Assembly: GCA_023105745.1 (NCBI GenBank)
Contig: JALGQZ010000015.1
Span: 22,425,499 to 22,489,498, forward strand
Direction of reading: 5' to 3'
DNA: 64,000 nucleotides
DNA from: Austropuccinia psidii
Taxonomy: Eukaryota > Basidiomycota > Pucciniomycetes > Pucciniales > Sphaerophragmiaceae
A program made the translations under genes and the position numbers. The notes under the pieces are model-generated. The model saw nothing but the letters and a program-made list of their open reading frames with translations, was not told the origin of the DNA and did not search any database. Position 1 is the first letter of the stretch. Every line of letters starts with the position of its first letter. Shown here one piece after another: positions 8,844 to 21,929 of this stretch.

Positions 8844-10269
8844 TGAAAGACTGTAAAGACCTATCACTTTCATCAAAACTAGATGAAATCTGGAATAGAA
8901 CTCAACATACATGTGTTAAGGCTTTAACAGATAGAGCTCTGATAAACACTATACTACATGAATTTGTTGATAGTGTTGCAGATGGACATCTCGCAAAAGA
9001 CATAACACTAGAGAGGGTAAAAACCTGCTCTTGGTGGCCGAATTAGAGGAAATATGTTGCATAATATTTCCAAACCTGTGACAGATGCCAGAAAGCAAAA
9101 AGAGCCACAGGAAAGAAATTTGGAATTATGATCCAAATCCAAGAACCAAAATCCCCTTGGGAAATAGTTCACATGGATTCGGTAACAGCCTTAACTCCAG
9201 GAGGAGAAAGAATTTACAATGCATGCCTAGTATTAATTGACAGATACAGCAAAAATCCAATGTTATTACCATTTCACAAGGATGATACATCTATGGACAC
9301 AGCCATAATGATATGGAATAAACTTATCACACACACAGGCTTATTCCAAAATATCATAAATGATAGAGACCCAAAATTCACTTCAGCATTATGGACAAAC
9401 CTCCATAGTCTGTTTGGAACAAAATTATCATTCTCAACAGCTTACCACCCCCAAAATGATGGTCTAGCAGTAAGAATGATACAGACCTCATAAGACATGA
9501 TCAGGAGGTTCCCTGCTTATGGACTAGAATTCAAAGATTCTTACGGTTTTACCCATAAGTGGTGTACATTAATACCAGCCCTTGAACTAGTCATAAAACA
9601 TCAATCCATTCTTCAATTGGCAAAACACCAGAAGTTCTAGAAAAAGGCTGGAATCCAAGATTTCCTTATTATAACCTCAACAAGGACTTCTTTGCTATAC
9701 ACCCAACAGCAAGTAGTTTGAAGTTAATTCTTGAAAAAGCAAGACACCATGCAAACAGATAAATGCAAGATTCTTTCAAATATGCAAAAGAAAGATGGGA
9801 TAAAAGCCACAAACCACCTGAATTCAAAATAGGAGACTTAGTCTTAGTGTCAACTCTACATTTAAATAATACAAAAGGCCAAAATAAATTGAAAGATTCC
9901 TTTGCAGGACCATTTATGATAAAAGCACTACACGGACCTAATGCTGTTCCACTAGAGCTCACAGGTAACTTAATGGACAAAAACCTAACTTTCCCTGTAA
10001 TTCTGATAAAACTGTACAGCTCAAGTGAAAAAGACTTATTTCCATTAAGAAATAAACCCCCAAATTGAAATTCCACTTCAGAGGAAGGAGAAGAAAATAA
10101 GATTGTGAAAGTCCTTAAAGAAAGAAGGACAAGAAACAAAAAAGAGACAGAATAACTTGTAAGGTATAAAAACCCAACTCAATAAGATGAATGGATACTT
10201 GAGAAAGATATAACAAATTCTGACAAACTATCAAGAAGGTTCAGACATGAGAGAAAACCTAAAGAATAG
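8844..10269 (+). pseudogene. Element D integrase, several breaks
   Basis: Pieces of the zinc-binding N-terminus, the catalytic core (9128-9493: HMDSV and NDRDPKF) and the C-terminal domain (9763-10068, DSFAGPFMIKALHGPNA) lie in different frames. The catalytic Glu motif GLAERMI of E reads GLAVRMI, so Glu is lost. Stops fall at 9044, 9491 and in the chromo-like tail (ending TAG at 10267-10269). No single frame makes an integrase. Confidence 0.82.
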
Positions 10270-10288
10270 AAAATTGAGCATTATGGAG

Positions 10289-10315
10289 CTTCAAGATTAA
10301 CAAAGTCTCTTGAAG
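10289..10315 (+). other. Conserved hairpin after family II pol (D)
   Basis: Twenty bases after the pol stop, CTTCAAGATT and AGTCTCTTGAAG flank the loop AACAA and can pair. The equivalent in E (54870-54896) has changes that keep pairing. It lies between the pol stop and the LTR, and could be an RNA 3' structure. Confidence 0.5.
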
Positions 10316-10386
10316 AGGTAGGATAGTGGATGATACCCTAATTAACTATATCAGATTGTGGTACAATCTTTTTTGGTGGTAGGGAA

Positions 10387-12229
10387 TGTGATTCTTTGAG
10401 GTATGACACATATCTAAACATGTCACAAGAAAAAACTTTATAATAATTATACTCTTAATAATTATCTTAAAACCAGTGAAAATGCCATAAATAGCCATAC
10501 ACTGGGAACTCACTCAGAATCTAATGAGTAAGCTTGTGGAATGAATTACACCATTAGATATCTCATGGTAAAATAAACATATATCTCATTTTTATGTAAT
10601 AACTGTAAAGTGAATAATTACTGATTAAAATTATTTCAATTCTCTAAAGTCAATACTTAAAGAATTAAGCTGAATATATGCACTTTTTTGGTCAGTGCAT
10701 ACATTCATGGTTTTTAGCTAATATCTCTTGAAATATACATGATAGAGAGTTGAACCAAAGATAAGGTCACCACTTAATTACTGTAAGAGCACAGATATAA
10801 ACTTTCTTTGAAACATTTTAAACAAGGTTACAACTTGTAAGGGCTTATTGAACCAAATTACTAGAGCTGTTGACCACTTTGTTGTGAAAGTGGTCCAAGC
10901 TTAGAACAAAGTGTATATTCATATTCTACTAGCTCATATATGATGAATTATGAATTTTGTATGATAATATTCAAGGTAAAATCCCTTGAAATCAAGGTTG
11001 GAAGTTTAAAATATTGAATTTCAACAGAAAAGATGAGATACAAGAAAAATCATCAAAAATAGGGTTTTGATGATGTAATGAAATGCTCTTGGAATTTGAA
11101 TGAGGACATTCCATGCTATCAGAATTCACTCTCTAAGCAGCTTTAGTGTGTATAACCTCAAAGTTATTAATGATCAAAGTTTAAGCTTAAAATTGATCAT
11201 TTATGAGCACTCACTGTAATCTTATTTTCATTTTAACAGTTATATAAGTGATACAACTTGTGAATAATATTAAATTATGATTAATACTAAGAAAATCCAC
11301 AACTTTTAGCCTTCACCAAGCCTATGATGTCATCAAACTTAGAGTTATAGTGAAAAATCCAAATAATGGTGTGATAATGAGATAAGATGGTTTGATCAAG
11401 ACATAATCATCACTAAGCCTTAAAATATTGATGTTTCCAGTTGATACCATCATTAAACATCTACTAGAAGCCTACTGGACTCTAGAAGAGAGGAAGGTAC
11501 TATAAATAGAGGTCTTTTTACTCTAAGTTCCCCTCAGATGCATCAAAAACAATAAATCAGTAAATCAAAAGGTAAAATCTTTATTCTGTATATGTAAATC
11601 TTTTATATTATGATAGACAAAAGGTAATCCTCATTATAATCATCAATCTTGACACAATTACTCCAATGTTTTGATTGTTTTTGTTATATTTCTCTAAAAA
11701 ATTCATTTCCATGTAAAATCAAGAATATTTGTAATTTCTTTTATTTTTGTTTGTAAATACAATTAAAATAAGTTGTATTTACATTATTTGGTGTGAAATA
11801 TTTCAAAATAATTATATTAAGTGTTCAAAGTAGGTATTTTTCTCTTAATATAATAATTTCTCTCTATTATTATTCTTAATAATTCTTTGATTAATATAAA
11901 TAGTATTTATATATATAGCATTTTAATATTAGTGATATTATTGTTATTGATTGTTTTTTATGAATAAAAAACACTTTTTTATGCCTTTATTATTTGTTGG
12001 TAAAAATAATAAGGTGCTTTGAGATATATTAATTCTTAAATATTAATGTATTTATTTATTGTATTATTCTTTTATAATATAAATTATATTATTATATTTA
12101 TTTAGAAATATAGCTCTTTTTATGCCATAATTATAATAAATATTTATTATTATAATTATACAGAAATTCAGAGTACAATAAGTAAAATATTAGTAATTTT
12201 TACTGCTGGTTTCATATTCAAGCCTTACA
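10387..12229 (+). repeat. 3' LTR of element D
   Basis: 1843 bp, starting TGTGATTCTTTGAG after a purine tract (GGTGGTAGGGAA) and ending GCCTTACA. It aligns along its whole length with the 3' LTR of E (54968-56925). Very AT-rich; no coding frame seen. Confidence 0.85.
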
Positions 12230-12363
12230 ATTATAATTTAATCACCACAATACCTTTCTTTGGCTTTTTTTTGCATAAAAAAAATTTCAAGCCATCAATA
12301 CTGTCCTTTTTTAATTAAAACGGACACCTCTCTTACTGTAAGCCAACAGTATTAGAGGAGGGG
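12230..12363. other. Short spacer between D and the family I array
   Basis: 134 bases that belong to neither LTR. It contains a potential hairpin (AATACTGTCC paired with distant GGAC and ACAGTATT) and ends in AGAGGAGGGG, which looks like a polypurine tract directly before the LTR. If it is one, the first LTR of the array may be the 3' LTR of an element whose body is gone. Confidence 0.4.
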
Positions 12364-13889
12364 TGTCACAACCATGGAAGTTCACCCTCTTGGACCTCAA
12401 TATGGCATATCTACGCAATATCCAATATATGGCAATTTGGCCATATCCAGAATCATTGGCCAAATTTGCCATTGTGATTTCTTATGACCTTAATGGTCAT
12501 TTTATCATCTGGGGCAAACCAGGACCCTTCACCATCATCAAGCCATTATAGGCTGTCTCTGTGCTTTTGGGAATCTTGGGTATTTTCCATACAACAGGGA
12601 AAATACAGCCCAAAAGCCCGTATTTGGCTCTTTAAGCTGTAAATACAGTTTGCGCACATTTTGCGCATTTGGCTGTATTTAGCCATTTAGGCCATATTTC
12701 TCATGAATTGTTTGAAATATTCCCAAAAGGCCATATCAGGCATTGTGGGGCTTAATTGCCAGTTTTGTGCATTTTGCACACGTTTGCGCATTTTGAGCAT
12801 TTTTTGTGCACTTTGTGCAAATACAGTTTCTAAGTTGTATTAGCTGTATTTGGCCAAAAACCCAAAAACCACTTTGTCACTTCTGAAGCTTCTAAAACCC
12901 AAATTTCATTCATATCCTCCTGGCATCATTCCAAAAGACCTTTGGCCCATTTCAACCTTCAATAACCAAAAGTGCCATATATGGTGTTATACACCATTAT
13001 GCATCTTTTTTCAGAAGCAATCCAATGGTGGCGGATTTCAAATGGGTATTTCAACTTTTAAAAAATTCTTCAAGGCACACCTTCCAGAGGATTCATCCAG
13101 GCTCAAGGGCAAGTGTCATAATCTCAAATACCAATGACACCATCAAGCGATCAATGGTTATTCCCACTCACAGTATTCCTCCAAGGGAATATTGGGTGTT
13201 CATTCTTAAGGGATATTCAAGGGGCCATTCCAAAACAATGTGTCAAGGGTCAATGCTCCACTAATCCACCTTGGAAGCCCAATTCATTCCGTACAGTCTT
13301 AATTCATCAAGACCTGTATTTTCAATCATACATCATGGGAAAATCATTCAACACAATTCATTTCCCAATCTGCCAAGGTATACACTCCATCAGATAATCA
13401 ATAAAGCTTCCAGTATTCAATACAGGACCACTGCTAGCCTGAAGGAGTCAAGCTCTCAACTTTTCCCATATACCAGCCTCCTTTGACCCTGGGGGGTTTT
13501 CCCCCAGTTAATTAATATATCTTTATTTTATTTTATCTTAATTTATCTTACCATTTTTTTGAGTGGATACTGATATTATCAAGTTAGTCATTTAGCACCT
13601 TTTCTCTTTTCTTTCTTTTCCTGTCAATGGATATTTGGTGGTCATATCATTACTAATTCCATTGTTCATTTTGGAAAGTTAAAACAGTGATTAAGGACAT
13701 ACTTGTCTGGCTCTTTGGCTATTTGGCATCCCATTTCTCTTGTTGCATCTCATCTTTGTACTTGCATTCTTCCTAGAGAAATTTATTCTTTTATTTTATT
13801 TTCTTTGTTCTTTGGAGTCTTCCAAGTCAGTTGCCTGATTGCTGAGTGCCAGGCCACTCTTTTCTTTTCTGTCCAAGAGCCCCTGAACA
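12364..13889 (+). repeat. Family I LTR, first of the tandem array (L1)
   Basis: 1526 bp with TGTCACAACC start and GAGCCCCTGAACA end. It aligns over its full length with 20393-21929 and 35474-36999. It contains TTTGCGCA octamers at 12649, 12660 and 12783, AATACAG/CTGTATT motifs, and a GC hairpin at 13489-13507 followed by TTAATTAA. It serves as the 5' LTR of B. Confidence 0.88.
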
Positions 13890-14646
13890 TTATATTAATT
13901 AACTCATAATTTCTTTTCATTCTGTTCATTCTTTATTTATAATTTCATTCACTCATTTCATTGAAATTATGACTCTCTAACGCTGATGAACCTTATGATT
14001 CATCGTCACCTCTCAATTTTCCCTCATTGATTCTTCATTCTGAAAATTGAAAGCTGACCCCGATTTTTTTTCTGTTTCTCTTTTTTGAAAATCTTATCTC
14101 AAATCATCATTTTTAAATTCATTAATACTTCAGGCGTCATCTTGATTTTCATTTGATTTTCAAATATTTCATCAAGTTATTCAGACACATTCTTCACATC
14201 AAGTTTCATATTTGATTCATTCTTCAAGAATTTTGATTTTTAAAGAAGAACCCACTTGATTTTGATTTGATTTATTGATTTGACATAACTTGATATTGAC
14301 CACAAGAAAATTGATTGACCTGAAGATTTCATTGATTTTGCTGATTTTTCACATCAAGAATTTTGACATAAATTGATTTTTCCTCAAGAATTCATTTTGA
14401 TTGATTGATTTTCTGCAAGATTTTCATTTTCATTGATTTGACATATTTGATTCATTTACTTCAAGTTTTCATTTGATATTTAATTGATTGATTTACCTGA
14501 ATATCTCATTTGATTTACTGATTTTTATGGATTTTCTTCAAGATACTGATTTTAATTTTTGACTTCAGCATTATTTTGAATTTCCTCAAGTTCTCATGCT
14601 CCAATCTTGATTCTTGTTCATTTTATTTCATTTTAATCCTGAAATC
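13890..14646 (+). other. Element B leader
   Basis: Untranslated region between L1 and gag, strongly AT-rich with many TTGATTTT repeats. No primer-binding site of the TGG type follows the LTR (it reads TTATATTAATTAA), which leaves open a self-priming mode as in Tf1-type elements. No gene seen. Confidence 0.5.
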
Positions 14647-15906
14647 ATGCCACTCCAACATTCACCTCCTGGAAGGAAGATAAGATCTCAGGCCAGAACT
14701 CAAGCTGTTCTCACTCCAACTCCAAGGGCTCCTCTTAATGGCACCCCATCAGTTTCTCAACTGAGGGTCAAATTGGACAGAGGACCCATTTTGGAAGGAG
14801 CAGCACTGTCCAGGAAGGAAGGAAGAGTTCCAAGAAGATCAAGCTCATTCTCAGGAGTAGTTGGCAGATTCCTAGGAACTTCAACGACCATCTTCAAGGG
14901 TCCAGGTGAAGATGGGCAAGAGGAGGAGGGGAATTTTGTGGAAGACGAAGTGTCTGATGGTACTGAAGGTGTCCCTGCTGCTGTGGAGGAATCCCAATTT
15001 ACTGGAGGGCCAACGCCAGCCCAGTCAAATCAGTCTGAACCATCTTCATTGGCCATTATGCAGGAAATGACTCAGAGTATGGCCAATCTTCAAGCAGCTT
15101 CATCCTCTGAACCATCAAGACCACCAGCCTTCAAGACTCCATCTATGAAGGAACCAGAATTCTTTGATGGGACTCAACCCTTCAAAGTTAGAAGCTTTAT
15201 TCAGTATTGTCAACTGATTTTTCCTCATGATCCGGCAAACTTCTCTAAAGACAGAAAGAAGGTCCTTTATGCCACTAATCTCACCAATCAAAATCCAAAT
15301 TGCCTTCTCAATTCATGGAAATCATTTGAATCTCATATCTTCACCTTATTTGGGGACCCAAATGAAGTCAGAAAGCTGAAGAAGAATTGGATTCTTTGAG
15401 AATGAAAGAAGGTGGGCATGTATCTTTATAAATTTCTGATTTCAGAAGTCTTTTCGCAATAATTGAAGATTGGGGTGAAAGGGCTCTTATCCATCATTTC
15501 AGGAAGGGATTGCCATCCAGGAGTTTTGATTGATTGGCCTCCCATCCTTCAAGAATTGACTCTCTTCAAGACTTAATGGATATTACCCTGGAGCTTGATA
15601 CCAGGTACTATGAGAGGCAAAATGAAAAGAGTCATCATCAAGAGAAGAAGCCAGAAGCCTCAAAGTCAAATTCTTCTAATCCTCAAAGTTCTTCAAGCTC
15701 AAGTCAAAAGAAGAAGAGGAATTTTCAGAAGAGGGACAAGCCCCAATCTTCTTTATTGAATAAATATTTCAAGTTGATTAATTCTGAAAAAGAAAGAAGA
15801 ATCAAGGATGGTCTATTTATCTATTGTGGTGGGAAGCATAGTCTTGATTCCTCTTTCAAAAGGCCTCCAAACAAGCTTACCCAACCATCAGGCAAAAGCC
15901 TGAGTG
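14647..15906 (+). pseudogene. Element B gag
   Basis: The start is the ATG at 14647 (MPLQHSPPG), which matches the C copy at 22686; an upstream non-ATG extension is not used. The N-terminal half is Pro/Ser/Glu-rich; the capsid-like part begins at FDGTQPFKVRSF. Compared with C, about 48 bases are missing near 15275 (in frame), and one base is lost near 15382, giving a stop at 15397. Later pieces resume in other frames. The zinc knuckle reads YCGGKHSLDSSF, so the first and last Cys of CX2CX4HX4C are lost. Confidence 0.82.
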
Positions 15907-16312
15907 AAGATCATGTTGTGTTCAATGGTGTGCACTGTTTCGGATCCAGAGCACAATTGTGCATTCTGAATGCTGGTGTCAAAAATTATCTTAAATTTTT
16001 GTTTTTTCTTCTCTCTCTCATATGTTTTACAGTATTCTCATTGATTCTGGTGCTACCAACTCATTTATTGCAAAGCAGTTTGTTCACAAGTATTCTTTGA
16101 TCATGTCAGAACTTCCAGAGAAGATTCTCCTTATCATTATTGGCTCCTCTGAGTCTCCTTTTCTATTTGTGACTCACCATACTAAATATATGGTTGAGCT
16201 CCCTTCCTTCCCAAGCTTTGAATGGGACTTTTTAGTCATTGATACTCCCAAGGAAGAAGACCTCATATTGGGCTTTGACTTTATTAATCATTTTAATCCA
16301 TCTATTGATTAG
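15907..16312 (+). pseudogene. Element B protease
   Basis: The retropepsin motif IDSGATNSF is at about 16040, with the catalytic Asp intact, followed by the family block VELPSFPSFEWDFLVID and a LGFDFINHFNP end. The frame ends at TAG 16310-16312, where C has TGG. The linker to RT continues afterwards in another frame. Confidence 0.78.
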
Positions 16313-16573
16313 AGGCAAGGGCTGATCACCTTTAATGCTGATAATAAGGACTATTATGATCCTTCAAAATGTTTCAGTAATGACTTTTCTTCTTCCAAAT
16401 CATGTGCAGCTCTGGTTGGTGATTCTAGAACACCATCATTTCCATCTTCTGTCCATATTCCTTCCCTTAATTCCCATCAGTCATTACTATCATCTAGAGA
16501 TGAAGTCTTCAGAACGATTCAAGATATTGGAGAAGATAATTCTGTATCTTCGCTTGATCTCTTCTTTGGGAAT

Positions 16574-17554
16574 ATGAACCTTCCTCCTTCCTCTTATCAT
16601 GACTCCCTGGAGCAGTTGTGGCAGGAAGAAGAAGAGCCAGAAGCAATAGAAACCGTGATGAAGGTTGTTACTTCTGTTTATCGCCAGTACTTGGATGTAT
16701 TCTCCAAGGTGAAAGCAGAGAAACTTCCTCCTCAATGTGCCTGTGATCATCATATCTAGCTGGAGGGGTCTCTACCTCCAGCTGGGGTGATATACTCTCT
16801 ATCAAACCAAGAGTCAGATACACTCAGGGCCTACATTTCGGAGAATGTAGAGAAAGGTTTCATCCGGCCAAGCTCCTCTTCAACAGGAGCACCTGTCCTC
16901 TTTGCTAAAAAGAAAGATGGTGGCCTCTGTTTGTGTGTTGATTACCACAAACTCAATGCTGTTACTAGGAAGAACAAGTATCCTGTTCCTCCTATGAATC
17001 AACTGCTTACTGTTTTCAATGGATCTTCTATCTTCTCCAAGATTGATTTGCGTGGTGCATATAACCTGCTTCAAATCAAGGAAGGTGATGAACATTTGAC
17101 ATTTTTTAGAACTAAATATGGCAGCTATGAGTATTTGGTTATGCCATTTGGGCTCACTAATGCTCCTGCCTCGTTTCAAAACCTTTTCAATGATATTTTT
17201 TTATGAATTCTTGATATTTATGTTGTGGTTTATTTGGATGACATTACGGTCTTTTCCAAATCTGAAGAAGAACATGTAATTCATGTTTCCACTGTTCTTT
17301 CCAGACTCGGATCCAATAAGCTCTTTGCTCAGGCCTCCAAGTGCCTGTTTGATGTTCCTAGTGTAGAGTATTTGGGATATGTTGTTTCTTCTGAAGGCCT
17401 CAAGATGGACCAAGAAAAAGTCCAGCAAATTCTCAATTTGCCACCTCCAAGAAACCTCAAGGCTCTTCAATCATTCCTTGGCTTTGCCAATTTTTACCGC
17501 CGTTTCATCAAGAATTATTCAAAAAAGATTCATTCACTCACAAGTTTCCTGTAG
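16574..17554 (+). pseudogene. Element B reverse transcriptase
   Basis: Homology runs in one frame with stops at 16757 (TAG), 17204 (TGA) and 17552 (TAG). The first two blocks of RT, the LRGAY segment and VYLDD (about 17228-17245) are present. Just before YLDD a T run is one longer than in C (seven against six), and one base is missing a few codons later. The two changes cancel and leave a TGA. Without them the reading matches A. RT is inactive as written. Confidence 0.84.
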
Positions 17555-18120
17555 AAAGATTCCCATTTTCCCCTCAAAGAGGAGGCTCTTAGGAATTTTT
17601 ATCAACTCAAAGAGGCATTCACCATTGCTCCCATCCTTTCTCATTTTTATCCTTCCCTACCCACCATTGTAGAGACTGATGCATCAGATTATGCCTTGGG
17701 TGCTGTACTGAGTCAGATTTCTGACTCAGGAAAACATCCGATTTGATTTTACAGCTGGAAGCCTCTCCCAGCTGAGCTCAATTATGAGATTAATGACAAG
17801 GAACTCCTTGGCATAGTATGGGCTCTCAAGCGCTGTAGAGGTTTCCTCTTTTGAAGTTCTCACCAATCATTCCTCACTTCAATATTTTATGTCATCAAAG
17901 ATTCTCACTTGCCCTCAAGCCCACTGGGCTGAATTTCTCTCTGAATTCCATTTTTCAATCACCTACTGCCCTGGCCGCTTTGCTACCTTTCTAGATGCAT
18001 TGTCACATTGGGACGACATTTACCCAGAGAGGGGGAAGATTTCATCAGCAAGAATCCAATGAATTATCAAAAAATAATCAAGCAAGAGGAAATTCAAGCC
18101 TCGAAATTCTTTGCAGTCAA
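17555..18120 (+). pseudogene. Element B RNase H
   Basis: Continues the RT frame: [15 protein letters not shown] keeps the first Asp, then an in-frame stop in the place of the AFDS block, NDKELLGIVWALK, and a deletion of about 20 bases after the GFLF stretch. The end reads PGR with a degraded DALS block. Several breaks; no product expected. Confidence 0.78.
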
Positions 18121-18139
18121 GTAGGAAGCACTTTCAAAT

Positions 18140-19600
18140 TTGATTGAATTAATTCATAAGTCATTATGGCAAGATTCTCAATATAGAAGTATCCTTCAAG
18201 ATTTGGGTAAAGGTAAATCTGTCCAAGATTATTCTATTGATTCCTCCTCCCAACTTCTTCTTTTCAAAGATCGGGTGGTGGTCCCAAATGACCCCACAAT
18301 TCAACTCAACATACATCAAAAAAGGCATGACTCTCCTCTAGCTGGAAACCCTTGCCAAGAGAAGACTCTTAAACTTGTGACGTGGGATTTTCACTGGCCT
18401 GGCATGACTCAATTTATTAAGGATTATGTATCATCCTGTCAACAGTGTTCAAGAAACAAAAATATTCACCATTAGAACTTTGGACTCCTCAAACCTCTTC
18501 CAATTCCAAATGGTCCTTGGATTTGTCTTACAATGGATTTCATCACTCAATTTCCACTGTCCAATTCCTTTGACTTGATCCTTTTCATAGTGGACAAATT
18601 CTCAAAAATGTCAGTTTTCATTCCAACAATGTCTTCAATAACCCCATTACAATTGGCCCATTTATTCATCAAGAATATTTTCTCAAAGAAGGGCCTTCCT
18701 TCAAGCATTGTTAGTGATAGTGGTTCTCTTTTTGTTTCTTCCTTTTGGACTAATCTTTGTCAGCAGCTCAAGATTTCAAGAGATCTGTCAACTTCTTACC
18801 ATCCAGAAACTGATGGACAGACAGAGAGTGTGAATCAGATACTAGAACAGTACCTTTGGATGTATGTCAGTTATCATCAAGATTATTGGAACACCTGGCT
18901 CCCTCTGGCTGAATTGGCCTACAATAACTCTTACCACTCTTCAACAAAACAATCACCATTTTTCACTGTTTATGGAAGAGATCCACATTTTGACTCAGTT
19001 CACATTCCACAAGATACTCCTGCTGGAACGTTATCAACAAAGATCCAATAAGTACAGAAAGATGTCAAGAGAGAACTTTCAGTTGCCATACGCAGGATTA
19101 AGAGGTATGCAGATAAAAGTAGGGCAAGTCCACCTGTTTTCAATCCTGGTGACATGGTATGGCTTTCTTCCAAGAACATCAAATCAACTAGATCCACCAA
19201 AAAACTTCCTGAAAGATGGTTGCGTCCTTTTCCAATCTTGAATAAAGTCAGCAATAACGCCTACCATCTCAAGCTCCCATCTCAATGGATGTCCATGCAG
19301 CCAGTCTTCCATATTTCACTCTAGAACAAGTCAAGACATCAACAATCCCAAATAGGCATCAAAAGCCTCCTCCTCCAATCATCATTGAAGAAGAAGAGGA
19401 ATGGGAAGTCTCTCAAATACTGGACTCAAAGCTTAAGAGAGGAAAATTATGGTATTTGGTGTAATGGAAAGGTTTCAGTCAACACTCAGAAAGATCCACT
19501 TGGGAACCAACTGAAAAACTCAAGAATTGTCCTGAACTGGTGAAGGATTTTCATTCTTTATATCCTGACAAGCTGGGACCCAACTCTTCAAGCGCTTGAT
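18140..19600 (+). pseudogene. Element B integrase and chromodomain
   Basis: Homology stays in one frame through 18140-19320 with stops at 18473 (TAG) and 19049 (TAA). In the zinc module the second His (GHP in A) is Asn (GNP). The catalytic core keeps Asp (MDFITQF), Asp (IVSDSG) and Glu (DGQTES). The chromodomain block EEEWEVSQILDSK...STWEPTE is readable at 19390-19520 after a frameshift near 19320, with a further stop where WYLVEW should be. Confidence 0.82.
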
Positions 19601-20392
19601 TATTTATAGTGCTTGGTGGGGAGAGGAATTACCAAAGGTAAGTCCCACTCCTGGTATGCACCTTTAGGGGTGTTCTACTCTATTCCGTTGTAAGAATCAC
19701 CTTGGCCACTCTGTGAGCATTCTGCAATTTTTGGACACATATCTTTGGCCTGGCTTTCAACATCAATTCCAAAATTATGGCCATTTTTCACTTGGGCAAT
19801 TTGACCATTCATTTTTTCATTTCACTTCCAAGTCTTTCCAATTCCAAGTCATTCCTTCAATAAATTCATTTTCTTTTATGGCACTGGCGGGAGTGGTAAT
19901 TACAAAAGGTGAGTTCCTCTCCTGGTGTGCACTTCCCTGAGGGATCTACAATCTGTCCAAACATCACATTGGCCACTTTGTGAGCACCTGGCATCAAATT
20001 TCTCTTTCCAGGTGCTGGGCCAATTTCAAAATCAGTTATCAACCTCTGTGATGAATATTGGAACCTCCTTAAGATGCATTTCTTTTTTCTTTTTGTGTTT
20101 TCATTTTCATTCTTCTATTTTTATTCTTATTTTAATATTAAATTTTTTCTTATTATGTCCAATTTCAGGTCAAGATTATCATTCATTTCATTAATCATCA
20201 AATCTTGAAGCCAATGTCAAAAGAAGGTCAAGCAAGTCCCACGTCATATGCCAACATGTTAATACCAGTATCAAATTTATTTTTCTTAAAAGAACTCCTC
20301 ATTATTCCTCTCTCAAAACTCTTTCCAATAGCCTCAACAGGCTTCACCTTGTATTGGTGCTCAGGAGCTCACCATTTCAAGGTGGGGGGTAC
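19601..20392 (+). repeat. Element B 3' untranslated region with duplicated block
   Basis: Two versions of the block seen in A lie at about 19611-19720 and 19878-19990: GTGCTTGGTGGGGAG...CAAAGGTAAGTCC and GGCACTGGCGGGAG...AAAAGGTGAGTTCC, each followed by TTGGCCACT and TGTGAGCA. A polypurine tract AAGGTGGGGGGTAC precedes the LTR at 20379-20392. No gene seen; unlike A there is no antisense gene. Confidence 0.72.
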
Positions 20393-21929
20393 TGTCACAA
20401 CTATGGAAATTCACCGTCTTGGACCTCAATATGGCATATCCATTCCATATCCAATATATGGCAATTTGGCCATATCCATAATCATTGGCCAAATTGGCCA
20501 TTGTCATTTCTTATGGCCTTGATGGTCATTTTATCATCTGGGGTCAACCAGCCCCCTTCACCATCATCAAGGCATTATAGGCTGTCTCTGTGCTTTTGGG
20601 AATCTTGGGTATTTGCCATACAACAGCAAAAATACAGCTCAAAATCCTGTATTTGGCTATTTAAGCTTTAAATTCAGTTTGCGCACATTTTCTGCATTTG
20701 GCTGTATTTAGCCATTTAGGCCATATTTCTCATGAATTATGTGAAATATGCCCAAAAGGCCTGAAAAGGCCATATCAGGGCTTTTGGGGCTTAATTGCCA
20801 TTTTTATGCATTTTGCTCATTTTTTGCGCACTTTGTGCAAATACAGTTTTTAAGCTGTATTAGCTGTATTTGGCCAAAAACCGAAAAATGGCCAAATACC
20901 CCAAAAACTACTTTGTCACTTCTGAAGCTTCCAAAACACAAATTTTATTCATATCCTCCTGGCATCATTCCAAAAGACCTTTGGCCCATTTCAACCTTCA
21001 ATAACCAAAAGTGCCATATATGGTTTTATACACCATTATGCATCTTTTTTCAGCAGCAATCCAATGGCAGCAATTTCAAATGGTTATTTAAACGTTTCAA
21101 CAGGTCATCAAAGCACACATTCCAGAAGATTCATCAAGACCCAAGGGCAAGTGTCATAATCTCAAATACCAATGATGCCATCAAGCAATCAATGGTTATT
21201 CTCACTCACAGTATTCCTCCAAGGGAATACTGGCTGTTCATTCTCAAGGGATATTCAAGAGGCAGTTCCAAAACAATGTGTCAAGGGTCAATGCTCCACC
21301 AATCCACCTTGGCAACCCAATTCATTCACTACAGTCTTAATTAATCAAGACCTGTATTTTCAATCATACATCATGGGAAAATCATTCAACACAATTCATT
21401 TCCCAATCTGCCAAGGTATACACTCCATCAGATAATCAATAAAGCTTCCAGTATTCAATACAGGACCACTGCTAGCCTGAAGGAGTCAAGCTCTAAACTT
21501 TTCCCATATACCAGCCTCCTTTGACCCTGGGGGGCTTTTTCCCCAGTTAATTAATATATTTTGATTTTATTTTATCTTTATTTATCTTACCCTTTTTGTT
21601 TAGTGAATACTGATATTATCAAGTCAGTCATTTAGCACCTGTTCTCTTGTCTTTCTTTGCCTGTCAATGGATGTTTGGTGGTCATATCCTTACTAATTCC
21701 ATTTTTCATTTTGGCAGGTTAAAACAGTGATTAAGGACTTACTTGGTTGCCTCTTTGGCCATTTGCCTTCTAATTTCTCTTATTGCATCTCATCTTTGTA
21801 CTTGCATCCTTCTTAGAGAAATTCAATTTTTTATTTTTATTTTCTTTATTTCTTTGGAGTCTTCCAAGTGAGTTCCCTGATTGCTGAGTGCCAGGCCACT
21901 CTTTCTTTTTTCCAAGAGCCCCTGTGACA
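20393..21929 (+). repeat. Shared central family I LTR (L2)
   Basis: 1537 bp, TGTCACAACT start and GAGCCCCTGTGACA end. It is at once the 3' LTR of B, with a polypurine tract on its left, and the 5' LTR of C, with leader and gag on its right. It contains TTTGCGCA and the GC hairpin at 21527-21546. Confidence 0.88.

Larger units (their letters stand above)
6858..12229 (+). mobile_element. Element D: family II Ty3/gypsy, right part after the A insertion
   Basis: The sequence resumes just before the protease of a family II element and runs through RT, RNase H, integrase, a conserved hairpin and a 3' LTR ending CCTTACA. Its gag and 5' LTR are expected left of A, outside the window. The pol is split over several frames with many stops, so this copy is old and inactive. 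It is closely related to E (48709-56925). Confidence 0.88.

Noticed and set aside
12351..12363. AGAGGAGGGG before L1 as a true polypurine tract of a lost element
   Set aside because: It is short, and no family I internal sequence is visible to its left. Kept only as a remark in the spacer entry.
16880..17179. Minus-strand frames over RT in A, B and C (for example 16880-17179 and 31991-32290)
   Set aside because: They recur in each copy only because RT is conserved on the other strand. They have no initiation or domain evidence of their own.
20205..21435. Plus-strand frames of 80-200 codons in the family I LTRs
   Set aside because: They cross the LTR boundary and polypurine tract, differ between copies by frameshifts, and translate the AATACAG and TGCGCA motifs.
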